Source of the DNA: an uncultured Prevotella sp.
GTDB lineage: Bacteria > Bacteroidota > Bacteroidia > Bacteroidales > Bacteroidaceae
Assembly: GCA_944320195.1 (NCBI GenBank)
Contig: CALUGP010000012.1
Coordinates: forward strand, 1 to 64,000
DNA length: 64,000 nt
Direction: 5' to 3'
A model generated the notes under the pieces. The model saw only the letters and a list, made by a program, of their open reading frames with translations, was not told the origin of the DNA and ran no database searches. Of this stretch, positions 32,399-42,067 are shown one piece after another (within the stretch, counting starts at the first letter, position 1; each line of letters begins with the position of its first letter). The position numbers and the translations under genes are program-made.

Positions 32399-34321
32399 TT
32401 ATTTTGTAAGTTCTACACGCCGTATCGTTCCGTCCGGATTGAACTCCAAGCGGTCTATGCACACTTCACGGTGTATTCCTGGCTGCTTGTCTTTGGCGAT
32501 GTAGTTCTTGTTTATCCGGTGGTAAACAATGTACCATTCGTCTGTTCCGGGCTTTCGTATCACCGAGCAGTGTGCCGGCCCGTATATTTCCTTAGCCTTG
32601 TCTTGGATGGTCACTATCGGGTCTTTGGCTACTTTTATTTTGTCCAATGGCGAATCTGACGTGCCATAAGCCACGTGGTAGTTGGCGGAACCAGTGTCGT
32701 CGACCGACCATAGGAAGTAATATTTCCCCTGGCGGTAGAACACGTATGGGGCTTCGCGGTATGCGTAATCCTTCAGCGAGCCGCCCTTGGGGGTCATGAC
32801 GGTGACCGTTTCCTGCTTGAGCGACACCATGTCGCTGTTTAATTCGGCTCCGGCCATGTATCCGTTGCCCCAATATATATAAGGTTTGCCGGTCATAGGG
32901 TCGGTGAACACGTCAACGTCTATCTGCTGGCCGCCTCCGGCAGGCGACTTGGTGATGATGGGCTTGCCCATGTCTTTGAACGGTCCTACGGGCGAGTCGC
33001 CAACAGCCACGCCTATCTGTTTGCCAGAGTCGTCATAAGGGTTGCCGCTGTAATAGAAGAAATACTTGTATTTGCCGTCAACAAGCTTCTCTTCAATGGC
33101 CGGTGCCCATGCGTTCCCGTTTGCCCATGGCACTTGCGGAGAGCGCAGGTCGAGTACAATTCCTTCGTAAGTCCAGTCCTTCATGTCGGCTGAAGAGAAT
33201 GCTGTGAAGTACCATCCGCCCCATCCCGGCGTGCCGTCGGTGGTGGAGTAGATGTAGTAACGGTGTGTCTTATTGGAGTAAAGTATTTCAGGGTCGGCAT
33301 GGAATCCTGGTATTACGGGGTTGTCTTGTACTTCTCCGATGGCTTCAGGCTTGCCCCAGCGTGCGGTGATCCTCTTTAGTTCGGCGGCCGTTATCGGCAT
33401 TATTGTGCCGTGGCGGGGGTGGAAGTCCATGTTCACATCGCTGTCAATCACTTTGAAATGTTGCAGGTCCGTGGTTTCGGTGAATTGGTAACGCCCGTTC
33501 ATGTACACGTCATACATCAGGATGTATTTGTCCTGGCCTATCAGTTTGAATGTTCCTGCGCCTTCTACGGCTTCTTTCGTCTGTTGTTTATAGTCCGGAT
33601 ATTCTTTCCATTGGCCGGATGTAAGTGAGCGGGTGGTGGCTGTTTTTATGCCGTTGCCGTGTCCCTCCGTCTTGTAGAACAGGTGATATACGCCGTCTTT
33701 GTATACTATGTCTCCGTCGATGCACGATTTCTTGTCTTTCGGAACGAACAAAGGTTTCGGCTCTCCTACGAGGTCTGTGAAGTCGTCATTGGCATAAGCG
33801 TAGTATATCACGTCGGGCCCGTTGCCGTATTGCATGGACCAATATACCATGTATCGCCCGGCCTCATGGTCATAAACGGTCTGAGGCGCCCACACGCGCT
33901 TGAGCTGTTCCTGCCCCGGATAGCGCTTTTGCATGTTTATTACGGAGTGAGTCCAGTTTACGAGGTCGGTTGATTTGAGCATTACCATTGCACGGTTGGA
34001 ATCCCACCCGTTGCCTGACACCATGTCTGTAGCAACCATGTAGAATGTCTTGCCGTCCTCGGCACGCAGTATGTGGGGGTCGCGCACTCCGCCGGTAGAA
34101 CTTATTTCCTTGGAGTCAAGTACAGGTTTGTTGCCGTTAAGGGCGTAATAGTTGTAGCCGTCGGTGCTTACACCGAAGCATATGGCCTCCTCGTCGATGC
34201 TGTTTCCTGTGAAATAGACGAACAGATAGGCGGCCATGTCCTTCTCTTCTACCGGCGCGCCCTGTGCAGGACACGCCAGGACTGCCAGTAGTGAGAGAAG
34301 TGCAAGTGCTTTGTTTTTCAT
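32399..34321 (-). CDS. Tandem GH43 enzyme (two GH43-like domains)
   Basis: The 640-residue protein has a signal peptide (to about residue 21) and two propellers. The N-terminal one (about 28-320) has GGVRDPHILRAEDGKTFYMVATD and CIDGDIVYKDG. The C-terminal one (about 335-638) has VIPGFHADPEILY, WAPAIEEK, QIDVDVFTDPMTGKPYIYWG and EGP-like REAPYVF, complete for catalysis. The first domain may act on the same or a different linkage; a binding role is also possible. It follows the GH35 gene by 43 nt. Confidence 0.88.
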   Translation of the reverse strand: MKNKALALLSLLAVLACPAQGAPVEEKDMAAYLFVYFTGNSIDEEAICFGVSTDGYNYYALNGNKPVLDSKEISSTGGVRDPHILRAEDGKTFYMVATDMVSGNGWDSNRAMVMLKSTDLVNWTHSVINMQKRYPGQEQLKRVWAPQTVYDHEAGRYMVYWSMQYGNGPDVIYYAYANDDFTDLVGEPKPLFVPKDKKSCIDGDIVYKDGVYHLFYKTEGHGNGIKTATTRSLTSGQWKEYPDYKQQTKEAVEGAGTFKLIGQDKYILMYDVYMNGRYQFTETTDLQHFKVIDSDVNMDFHPRHGTIMPITAAELKRITARWGKPEAIGEVQDNPVIPGFHADPEILYSNKTHRYYIYSTTDGTPGWGGWYFTAFSSADMKDWTYEGIVLDLRSPQVPWANGNAWAPAIEEKLVDGKYKYFFYYSGNPYDDSGKQIGVAVGDSPVGPFKDMGKPIITKSPAGGGQQIDVDVFTDPMTGKPYIYWGNGYMAGAELNSDMVSLKQETVTVMTPKGGSLKDYAYREAPYVFYRQGKYYFLWSVDDTGSANYHVAYGTSDSPLDKIKVAKDPIVTIQDKAKEIYGPAHCSVIRKPGTDEWYIVYHRINKNYIAKDKQPGIHREVCIDRLEFNPDGTIRRVELTK

Positions 34322-34364
34322 TTGTTGAAAAGTTTTTTTATGTAACCGGAAGTTGTGTTTTCCG

Positions 34365-36716
34365 TCAATATACGTATATCTTATAATCTTTTATTCCGCT
34401 GACGCTGGTCTGTGTTGTGCATGGCAGGTATTCCAGGCCACCTATTGTCTGCTCGGCCCCCATGTCTATGACAAGCAGGTGTGGAAGCTGCGAACCTTTG
34501 ACAGTGCTCCAATATGTGGACTCCTGCAGGTCGAAGGCCTTGTCGCCGGTATGGTTGCCGTTGTCGGCATCCTCGCTGTCCGCATATTTCACCGACCATG
34601 ATTCACGGCTGATGCGTTTGCCTTGGGCGTCTTGCAGATAAAGTTCGGCCAACGACACAACGTCTCCGCCGTCTTGCGAGCTGAGGCATTCGATGGCTAT
34701 GTGTCGGCCTTTTACGGTAGAGCCGAATTTAACTGTCTGCCACTGGCGGTCGGCCGAGAAGCTGCCCGTTGCCACGGGTGTTGCCGAATTCAGGTCGGGA
34801 CGGTCGCCTGGATTGTTGTGGCGGTTGCTCTTTTCAAGTTGGAGCTTGTCAAGTTCGGGCTTATCTTGGCCCCATACTTCGGTTTGTTTCGGGCCGACAA
34901 CGTCGAGGACGACAATCTCGTTCTTGCCTTTTTTCAGCCAGCATCCGGGCACGTAGAGCGTCTGTTGTGGGCCGATGCTCCAGAAGCGGCCTATGGCATG
35001 GCCGTTGATGTAGACTTGCCCCTTGCCCCATGTCTCCATGTTGATGAATGTGTCGCCGGTCTTTTTCAGGTTGAAATAGCCGCGGTAGTATCCCGCACGC
35101 GAGTCTATCAGCTGTTCCTGCTTTGCGCCTTTGTCCTTGGCTGCTATGGCTTTGAGTGCGTCGTCATATCCGTCGGGCAGTGTACGCATGGTCCAGTCCT
35201 TCAGGTTCCATGTCACTTCGTCGCCGTCAACGTCGGCACGCATGGTCACGTCGCCGGTGAGTCCCTTGAAGTCTTTGATGGCGCGGCCGAAGTTGATGCG
35301 GCCCATGCCTTCTACGACAACGGTGAGCTGGCTGCCTTTTTTCACAGGCGGCATTGTCACGGTGTTCTCGTTTCTAACCCTGTCTGACTTGCCTATGTAC
35401 TTGCCGTCGACGAACACTTGTGCGTAGTCGTGCGCTCCGTCAAGATGGAGCACGCTGCTTGTGTTGATTTCTGGCAGTGTTGTGGTGTAGACAACTGTTC
35501 CCCAGCCCATGTCAAGCTCTTCAAATGTGAGCGGATTGCGTGATGTGTTGACCTTGTCTGTACCGTAAAGGAGCGGCACGTACTCGGAAAGTGTGAACTT
35601 AGGAACGCTTATCAGGCGGGCTGCGGGTTTGGGCACTGATGGAAGTTTGCCGTCGGCATACTTCTGCATGGTTTCGCGCAGGGTGTAATATTTAGGTGTG
35701 GCTGCGCCGTACTCGTTGATGGGTGCGTCGTAGTCGTATGATGTCACGTCGGGGGCGAAGCCCGGAGAGTTGGCTCCCGCCCAGTGGCCGAAGGAAGTTC
35801 CTCCGTGAGTCATGTACAGGGAGAAGGATATGCCTTTTGAAAGCATTTCGTCTATATTTGCCACCATTGCTTCGGCCGGGCGTGTCTCATGGCGTGCGCC
35901 CCATTTGTCGAACCATCCGCTCCAGAACTCTGAGCACATCAGTGGCGACTGCGGGCGCAGCTCGCGCAGGCGGCTGAACTGGTCGTCTATGTTGGAGCCT
36001 GTGCCGAAGTTCATCGTCCATACGAGGTCGTCGAGGCCGTTGCGTGTGAAGTTGCTGGCCCAGTCACACTGGAAGAGGGTCACTTTGTCGAAGCCAGACT
36101 TGCGCACGATGTCGCGTATGGCTGCAACATAGGGCTTGTCTTCGCCGTAAGATCCGTATTCGTTCTCTACCTGCACCATGATGATGGGGCCGCCGTTCTG
36201 TATTGTGAGCGGAGCGAGCTGTTCGCCCACCTTTGCCATGAACTTCTCCACGCGCTCCATGAAGTAGGGGTCTTGCTCGCGCAGGCGGATGTCTTTCTTT
36301 TTAAGCAGCCACCAGGGCAGTCCGCCCATTTCCCATTCGGCGCAAACGTATGGTCCGGGGCGCACGATGACGTACATTCCGTTCTTCTGCGCAAGGCGGC
36401 AGAATTCTGCAATGTCGTTTTGCCCGGTGAAGTCGAACTGGTCTTCGCGCTGCTCGTGGATGTTCCAGAACACGTACAGGCAGACGGTGTTCATGCCGAG
36501 CGCCTTGCACATCTTGATGCGGTGTTCCCAGTAGGGGCGCGGTATGCGCGGATAGTGCAGCTCGGCGGCCTTGACGATGAAGGGGTTGCCGTTGAGCAGG
36601 AACGTCTTGTCTCCTGTGGTGAACGTGCCGGCCTTGTCGGCGGCCGATGCGCCGGCAGAGCCTGCAAGTAGTGCTAATGATAGCACCAAGGTGCGTAGAA
36701 ATGATGCTTTTTTCAT
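34365..36716 (-). CDS. Beta-galactosidase, GH35, with C-terminal F5/8-type domain
   Basis: The 783-residue protein has a signal peptide (to about 26). The GH35 barrel (about 30-350) shows RPGPYVCAEWEMGGLPWWL, acid/base E186 in VENEYGSYG and nucleophile E263 in CSEFWSGWFD. Beta-sandwich domains follow (about 380-620, jelly-roll with YINGHAIGRFW), and a discoidin-like carbohydrate-binding module at about 630-783. It removes terminal beta-galactose. Its transcript starts at its own promoter about 260 nt upstream and carries repeat copy G in the leader. Confidence 0.94.
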   Translation of the reverse strand: MKKASFLRTLVLSLALLAGSAGASAADKAGTFTTGDKTFLLNGNPFIVKAAELHYPRIPRPYWEHRIKMCKALGMNTVCLYVFWNIHEQREDQFDFTGQNDIAEFCRLAQKNGMYVIVRPGPYVCAEWEMGGLPWWLLKKKDIRLREQDPYFMERVEKFMAKVGEQLAPLTIQNGGPIIMVQVENEYGSYGEDKPYVAAIRDIVRKSGFDKVTLFQCDWASNFTRNGLDDLVWTMNFGTGSNIDDQFSRLRELRPQSPLMCSEFWSGWFDKWGARHETRPAEAMVANIDEMLSKGISFSLYMTHGGTSFGHWAGANSPGFAPDVTSYDYDAPINEYGAATPKYYTLRETMQKYADGKLPSVPKPAARLISVPKFTLSEYVPLLYGTDKVNTSRNPLTFEELDMGWGTVVYTTTLPEINTSSVLHLDGAHDYAQVFVDGKYIGKSDRVRNENTVTMPPVKKGSQLTVVVEGMGRINFGRAIKDFKGLTGDVTMRADVDGDEVTWNLKDWTMRTLPDGYDDALKAIAAKDKGAKQEQLIDSRAGYYRGYFNLKKTGDTFINMETWGKGQVYINGHAIGRFWSIGPQQTLYVPGCWLKKGKNEIVVLDVVGPKQTEVWGQDKPELDKLQLEKSNRHNNPGDRPDLNSATPVATGSFSADRQWQTVKFGSTVKGRHIAIECLSSQDGGDVVSLAELYLQDAQGKRISRESWSVKYADSEDADNGNHTGDKAFDLQESTYWSTVKGSQLPHLLVIDMGAEQTIGGLEYLPCTTQTSVSGIKDYKIYVY

Positions 36717-36744
36717 GATAATGTTGTGTTATAGTGTTTATTTT

Positions 36745-36862
36745 TGTAACCGTTGGTTGTGGCTTGCCACTGTTAAAGGCCGTCTTCGTGGTTGCGAAAG
36801 ACGGCCTTTTGCTTGCTGAAAGACGGCTTTTCACATTGTAAAAAGCCGTCTTTCTGATTATA
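36745..36862. repeat. Composite intergenic repeat, copy G, inside the GH35 5' leader
   Basis: A reverse-oriented part of the 20-nt module (TAACCGTTGGTTGT, 36747-36760) and two inverted core pairs (36775-36817 and 36819-36855) lie between the GH35 promoter and its start codon. They would be transcribed as two hairpins. Confidence 0.8.
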
Positions 36863-36979
36863 AGTAAACGCCATGCGAAAAGTTCGCGTTATGTGTTTTT
36901 ACGGCCGTTGTTCTGTTGAAGTGTAAGCCGTGGCGCCTGTTTCGTTTCAGTTTTCAAGGCGTTGCCGGCTTGTTTGCCA

Positions 36980-37010
36980 CAAAGATACGGATTATTAAAT
37001 TAATATACAA
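36980..37010 (-). promoter_or_regulatory. Promoter of the GH35 transcription unit
   Basis: TTG (37008-37010), 20 nt of AT-rich spacer and TATCTTTG (36980-36987) on the minus strand. It defines a second transcription unit in the locus: GH35, tandem GH43, GH30 and GH43. Confidence 0.75.
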
Positions 37011-37070
37011 TAATTCTTTTGTATTAATTATGGTGGAAACGGCATTTTTTTTTGCTGTCACCTGGCTGTC

Positions 37071-38666
37071 TTACTCGGTTGTGAATGTTGTGACCGACTT
37101 TGGTGGCAGTTGCGTGTTGCCGTTAGTCGTGCCTACCGGCAGCAGGCTTTCAGCTGACACGTCAGACGTGCGGTACATCTTCCATTCTGCCTTCGTGCCG
37201 TTGTCGAGCGCGATGTTGAACGGCAATATGGCTTCAGAATAGTTGATGGCCACGATCACCCAGCGGCCGTCCTTGTTGCGGTAGGCAGAGCACATTATGC
37301 CTTTCAGGTCGGTTGCGCCGTCAGGAATGGCCGTGCCGTCAGCGGCGAATGCCTTGATGTCGTATCTCACCGCGCCCGGACGTACAAACCTGCTGTAGTT
37401 GCCGAGCGTCCACATGAGTTTTGAGTCAACGGCGTAGCCTGTCTTCATGTCGTCCACGGTGTATGCGCGGATGAGGCCGTCCTTATAGTCCCCGCCCACG
37501 GCGCGCCACCATGACCAGCTGCGCGCGTTGGCGTCGACAAGGTCGCTGTGTATGACGCGTGCCACGTAAAGAGCCGTCTTCATGCCGAAGTCGTAGCCTC
37601 CTCCTCCGCCAATTTCCTCGTCGTTTGACATTATGCACAGCTCTGTCTGCCAGAAGTCTATGCCGTATTTGGCCACGGAGTCGCGGAGTGTGCGGCGTAT
37701 CTCGCGCATGTAGTCGAGCGGAGTGTTAGTCCAGTAGCTGTGTGCGGCTATGAGCGGCATCACGTTTTTGCACTTGCCTACGTATGTGTCGGTGCTGTCT
37801 GGCGAGAAGAGGGAGCTGAGCTCGAAGGCGCGTTGCCAGTCGGTCATGTGGGTTCCCAGCAGGCAGCGCAGGTCGCTGCTCTCGTTCACGATGATTTTTG
37901 TCGTAAGCTTGTGTTTGGTTATCTGTTTGTCAAGCTCTCGTGTCACGCGTGCCACTTCGCGGCTTGTTGCCGGCGTTCCTTCCTGTTTCGGCCCCAGCCA
38001 GTTCCAGTGCCCGTCAGGCTCGTTTAGCGGGCTTATGTAGTCGATGTGTATCCCGTGGTGTTTCTCCAGCCCTTCAAGCGACTTGGCCATGTATTCGGCA
38101 AAGTCGTCATAGCAGTCGGGGCGCAGGTTGAGCGTTCCTCCGCGGCCGGTGTTGGTGGCAAGTCCGTTCTGGGTGTAGAATACTGGCGGCGAGTCGAGGA
38201 ATGCCAGCAGGTAGGGCACTCCGCGTTCTTTAGCCAGTTCGAGGAAGCGGCGCTGTCCTTTTTGCTTCGACCAGTCATAGGTGCCGTCGGCGTTTAGGAA
38301 ACATTCAGTGCGCGTGGACGGCTGTATCTGGGCGTTGTCGCCCTGCTCCTCGCTGCCTGCGCCCAGGTTGAAGCGCCATATCGAGAGGCCTATGCCTTTG
38401 GGCTTGCCGTTGGTGTCCACCTCGGTGGAAAACAGCCAGTCGGCCACCTGGCGCTGTTGCTCCTCCGGCCACAGCCCTATGTACTTCATGCTCCAGGCGT
38501 CTGATGCTCCGAAGTGCTCTATCGTCTGCTCCGGGCTGCCGGTGTCAATCTTGAATGTGGTGGCTTTGCCTGCCGTGTTGGCTGACATTGTGGCCGCAAG
38601 GAATAAGGTTAGTAATGATGTCATTGTGCGGTGTTTTTTGTTTGTTCGTGTAAGGCTGTTCTGCAT
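37071..38666 (-). CDS. GH30 enzyme (endo-beta-1,6-galactanase-like)
   Basis: The 531-residue protein has a signal peptide that fits best from Met15 (38624). The GH30 barrel starts IEHFGASDAWSMKYIG; acid/base E216 lies in ISPLNEPDGHWNW and nucleophile E342 in FWQTELCIMSN, followed by the usual C-terminal beta domain. The sequence style, with HSYW and GNYSRFVRPG, resembles GH30 endo-beta-1,6-galactanases. It is a close paralog of the next gene upstream and, unlike it, lacks a lipobox, so it is probably periplasmic or secreted. Confidence 0.88.
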   Translation of the reverse strand: MQNSLTRTNKKHRTMTSLLTLFLAATMSANTAGKATTFKIDTGSPEQTIEHFGASDAWSMKYIGLWPEEQQRQVADWLFSTEVDTNGKPKGIGLSIWRFNLGAGSEEQGDNAQIQPSTRTECFLNADGTYDWSKQKGQRRFLELAKERGVPYLLAFLDSPPVFYTQNGLATNTGRGGTLNLRPDCYDDFAEYMAKSLEGLEKHHGIHIDYISPLNEPDGHWNWLGPKQEGTPATSREVARVTRELDKQITKHKLTTKIIVNESSDLRCLLGTHMTDWQRAFELSSLFSPDSTDTYVGKCKNVMPLIAAHSYWTNTPLDYMREIRRTLRDSVAKYGIDFWQTELCIMSNDEEIGGGGGYDFGMKTALYVARVIHSDLVDANARSWSWWRAVGGDYKDGLIRAYTVDDMKTGYAVDSKLMWTLGNYSRFVRPGAVRYDIKAFAADGTAIPDGATDLKGIMCSAYRNKDGRWVIVAINYSEAILPFNIALDNGTKAEWKMYRTSDVSAESLLPVGTTNGNTQLPPKSVTTFTTE

Positions 38667-38704
38667 GAGAGTGTATCATGCAGGTGTGGTGTTCTCTATT
38701 TTAC

Positions 38705-38798
38705 AGGTTGTGAGGGCAGGGCAAGACTGTAAGTCGTCAACGTCGGCCAGTCGGCATTGAGCATGTGATGAACTTACAGCTTGGCTCCCTCACAACCT
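38705..38798. repeat. Intercistronic hairpin between the two GH30 paralogs
   Basis: AGGTTGTGAGGG..CTGTAAGT (38705-38734) pairs with ACTTACAGCTTGG..CACAACCT (38772-38798), an imperfect 25-bp stem. It may stop or stabilise the 3' end of the upstream SusCD-GH30 message and so lower expression of the second GH30. Confidence 0.65.
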
Positions 38799-38810
38799 AT
38801 AAACACTGAA

Positions 38811-40421
38811 TTAAATGTCGTATACGATTGTTGTGACCGAACGTGCCGGCACAACCGTTAGCTGTTCAGCGCCCACTCTGCGCAGGTCACGCCCCTCGGA
38901 AGTGACGTATTGCTCAGCGTTAGATGGATTTTCGGCTCCTGCTATGGTGTTGTTTACCTTCACTGACTCTTTCTTTAGGTTGACATACACTACCACCAGT
39001 TTGTCGTTTTCGGGTGAAACGTATGCCGACACAAGGAAGTCGCTGCCTTGCTGTCCGGGCATTGCGCTTACGCGTTTGTATCCGGGACGGATAAACCGGC
39101 TGTAGTTGCCAAGCACCCAAAGGTTCTTTGAAGCCGTGTAGGTGCCGCCTTCGGTCAGTTCGCCATAGTCGCCGCCGGCTGGTGTGAGGCGTATCAGGTA
39201 GAAGCGGCTCTTCTGGCTCCAGCGTTCGCGTTCGCAGGTGGTCCAATATGACCACGAGCTTACGTTGGCTACGGTAAGGTCGGTGTGTATCACTTGCGCC
39301 ATGGCCAATGCAAGATCCATGTATGACGCCGCGTCATAGCTGCTTATGCCTTCATACTTCTCGCTCATCATAGACCATTCCGTCTGGTACAGCTTCAGGT
39401 TGTACGCCTTGGCTGCGTCGGCCGCCTGCTTGCGTGTTGCTTGCAGCTCGTCCCATGAGGTGTCGAGCCAGTAGCTGTGTCCGGCTATCATCGCCGGCAC
39501 ATGGGGAAGGTCTCCGATGTAGTTTGCTGATGAAGGGTCAAAGAAGTTGTCGATGACGTCGCTGCGTTGAGGCCCTACGTCGCTTGCCGTTTCGTAAAGA
39601 TAGTTCCACGCTCCGGCCTCGCCTACCATTATGTCGGTCGTGGCGAGTCCCTTGGTCGTAAGACTTTGGTCAAGCTCCTTGACGAGCCTTGCCACTTCAG
39701 AGTTAAGCCATCCGCTGCCTTCCTGTCCGCCGTTCCAGTTGTACTGAGGCTCGTTGACGGGACTGATGTAGGTTATGGGATAGCCTGCGGTTGTGAAGTG
39801 CTCGGCCACTGTCGTCAGATAGTCAGCATAGTCGTCATAGCAGTCGTCCTTCAGGTTGGCATTCTCGCCGCTGCCAGAGTATCCAAGACCGTTTTTTGTG
39901 TAATAGACGGGCGGCGTATTGCTGAACAGCACGAAGTTGTCAACGCCATATTCCAGTGCCTTACGCATGAAATACTGCTGTCCGGAGGCCTTGTTCCAAT
40001 TGTAAGTTCCGTCGGCGTTGAGATAGCATTCGGCCCGGCGTTCCGGCTGGTCGTTGATTCCGCTGGCATCACCCTGTTCGGCTGAGCCGCCGCCCAGGTT
40101 TACACGCCACATAGAAAGGCCGATGCCGTCAGGCTGGTAGCTCGCGTCCAGCCCTTGCGAGAAGAGCAGTCGGGCAATGCCTTCCTTTTCGGTCTCGTTC
40201 CAGTATTTGCCGACATAGTCCATGTTCCATGCGTCAGACGATGCGAAACCGTCGATTGTCTGGTAGACTTGCGAGCAGTCAATGTTCACCGACATTTCGA
40301 TGTCTGCGTCTACCGTAGGCATTGGACGGTCGGATGTAGACGACTCGTCATCGCTACATCCGACTGTAAGTGCGGCGCAAGCCGCTAAAAGTACAAAATG
40401 ATAATGAAAGCTTTTCATCAA
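38811..40421 (-). CDS. GH30 enzyme, surface lipoprotein paralog
   Basis: The 536-residue protein has lipobox TVGC (Cys22) followed by SDDESS, an acidic run typical of surface export in Bacteroidetes. The GH30 barrel has IDGFASSDAWNMDYVG, acid/base E224 in ISPVNEPQYNW and nucleophile E348 in LYQTEWSMMS. Its start overlaps the SusD stop by 4 nt (ATGA), so translation is coupled to SusD. It is likely the surface endo-acting enzyme that makes the oligosaccharides taken in by the SusCD pair; beta-1,6-galactan is the best guess by resemblance. Confidence 0.9.
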   Translation of the reverse strand: MMKSFHYHFVLLAACAALTVGCSDDESSTSDRPMPTVDADIEMSVNIDCSQVYQTIDGFASSDAWNMDYVGKYWNETEKEGIARLLFSQGLDASYQPDGIGLSMWRVNLGGGSAEQGDASGINDQPERRAECYLNADGTYNWNKASGQQYFMRKALEYGVDNFVLFSNTPPVYYTKNGLGYSGSGENANLKDDCYDDYADYLTTVAEHFTTAGYPITYISPVNEPQYNWNGGQEGSGWLNSEVARLVKELDQSLTTKGLATTDIMVGEAGAWNYLYETASDVGPQRSDVIDNFFDPSSANYIGDLPHVPAMIAGHSYWLDTSWDELQATRKQAADAAKAYNLKLYQTEWSMMSEKYEGISSYDAASYMDLALAMAQVIHTDLTVANVSSWSYWTTCERERWSQKSRFYLIRLTPAGGDYGELTEGGTYTASKNLWVLGNYSRFIRPGYKRVSAMPGQQGSDFLVSAYVSPENDKLVVVYVNLKKESVKVNNTIAGAENPSNAEQYVTSEGRDLRRVGAEQLTVVPARSVTTIVYDI

Positions 40422-42034
40422 TATCCGGGATTTTGTTCTATGCTGCCACCAGAGATAGTAATCTCAGAGTTTGGTATGGGGAACAGCTCGTCGCGTCCTT
40501 CTACGAAAGTATAACCCTTGTTGCTGTTCTCTTGCTGGTTGGTAGTCTCATATGTGTCGGTGGACTCTTCGAGGTTGTAACGCACGAAGCTTCCGTTCGG
40601 TCCCATAACATTCTGGATAGCCTTTTTGCCATTGTCGTCAGTCCAACGGCGCAAGTCGAACAGGCGCTGGCCTTCGAAAGCGAGCTCGAGGCGGCGCTCA
40701 AGACGGATGGCGTCACGCAGTTCGTTGCCTGAGGCTGTCACCTCTGGCAGTTCGACGCGGCTGCGTACTTTGTTGAGAGCCCAGCGGGCTTCGCTGTCAT
40801 TGCCAAGGGCGTTCTCCACTTCGGCGTACATCAGCAGCACGTCTGCATAGCGGAGCAAGCGGTAGTTCAAAGGAATGTGAGGCGCGTCGAACGGTTCGGG
40901 ACGCTTGTCCTTCGGTATGTAGAGCTTGAAGTTGGCACGGCCTGACTTGTGCTTGCTTGCCGATATTACATAAGGGTTCTCCTCGTTCCATGTCGGGTCA
41001 CCGGGAACGTCGGTCTGTCCGTCATGCAAGATTGTGTAACGCAGGCGTATCTCGTCGCCGGCTGCAATGTAAGCGTTTTCAAGATGACTTGTCGGCATGC
41101 CCCATGACCAGCCAGAGTCGTCGCGTGATGCGACAACAACCGGCAGGCGGTTGCCCAAGTTGTAAGTGAGATCACTGTTCGTCTGAATCTCGAAAAGGCT
41201 TTCTTCGTTGTTGTTGTGGTCTATGCTCCATACATCTGCGAAGTTTGTCATCAGACTGTATTCAGGCGTGTTGCCGGCGTAAGAACCGCGGCAACATAGG
41301 TCTTGCAGCAGCGCTTCGGCCTCTTTGTATTTCTCCTGATAGAGGTAAACCTTTGCCAGAAAACCCTTTGCGGCACCGCTTGTGGCGCGTCCCAAGTCCT
41401 CAGACGCATACTCGGCTTTCTTTGGAAGATGTGCTATCGCATACTTGAAGTCTTCCTCGATGAATTTGTAAGTGTCCGCAACCGACGAGCGTGTGATGCC
41501 TTGAATGTCTGTAGGCATGGTCAGCGCAGATGTCACTATGGGCAGTCCTCCGAAGTTCTTGACCAAATCAAAGTACTGGAAGCCACGCAGGAATCTGGCT
41601 TCTGCCACATAGCGGTTGCGCAATGTGGTGTCATTGAATTGCACTGAGGGAATCTTCTCTATGGCCAAGTTGCAGCGTGCGATGCCCTTGTAGCGGTATT
41701 GCCAGAAGTTCTGGCACGAGTTTCCGGCATTGACTGTGTTGCCTGAATAGTGGGCCAGGTCGCGGTATTCGCCTGGATCCTGAGTGGTGTTGCCCATCCA
41801 TTCATCGTCTGTGCACATGTCTACGGCGTTGTAGAACTTGTATATCTGCCACCAGTCGTCATAGCCCAGTGTCTGATAGCATCCGGTTATGATACTCTTG
41901 CACTCGTCTTCACTTGAAAAATAGTTTTCAAGGTCTTGCTGGCCGAGAATCGGCTCGTCAAGGAAGTCCGAGCACGATACTGTTCCAAAGGTCAGCGCGG
42001 CGGCCATCATTAAGCCTGATATATATCTTTTCAT
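40418..42034 (-). CDS. SusD/RagB-type lipoprotein (larger locus)
   Basis: The 538-residue protein has lipobox GTVSC (Cys21), DFLDEPILGQQDLENYF, the TPR part with EARFLRGFQYFDLVKNFGG and the C-terminal RYADVLLMYAEVENAL and IRLERRLELAFEGQRLFDLRRW. It is the glycan-capturing lid of the SusC encoded just before it (33 nt gap). Confidence 0.96.
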   Translation of the reverse strand: MKRYISGLMMAAALTFGTVSCSDFLDEPILGQQDLENYFSSEDECKSIITGCYQTLGYDDWWQIYKFYNAVDMCTDDEWMGNTTQDPGEYRDLAHYSGNTVNAGNSCQNFWQYRYKGIARCNLAIEKIPSVQFNDTTLRNRYVAEARFLRGFQYFDLVKNFGGLPIVTSALTMPTDIQGITRSSVADTYKFIEEDFKYAIAHLPKKAEYASEDLGRATSGAAKGFLAKVYLYQEKYKEAEALLQDLCCRGSYAGNTPEYSLMTNFADVWSIDHNNNEESLFEIQTNSDLTYNLGNRLPVVVASRDDSGWSWGMPTSHLENAYIAAGDEIRLRYTILHDGQTDVPGDPTWNEENPYVISASKHKSGRANFKLYIPKDKRPEPFDAPHIPLNYRLLRYADVLLMYAEVENALGNDSEARWALNKVRSRVELPEVTASGNELRDAIRLERRLELAFEGQRLFDLRRWTDDNGKKAIQNVMGPNGSFVRYNLEESTDTYETTNQQENSNKGYTFVEGRDELFPIPNSEITISGGSIEQNPGY

Positions 42035-42067
42035 GATAATCTTTATTTTTAACGTTTTGTCATTAGA

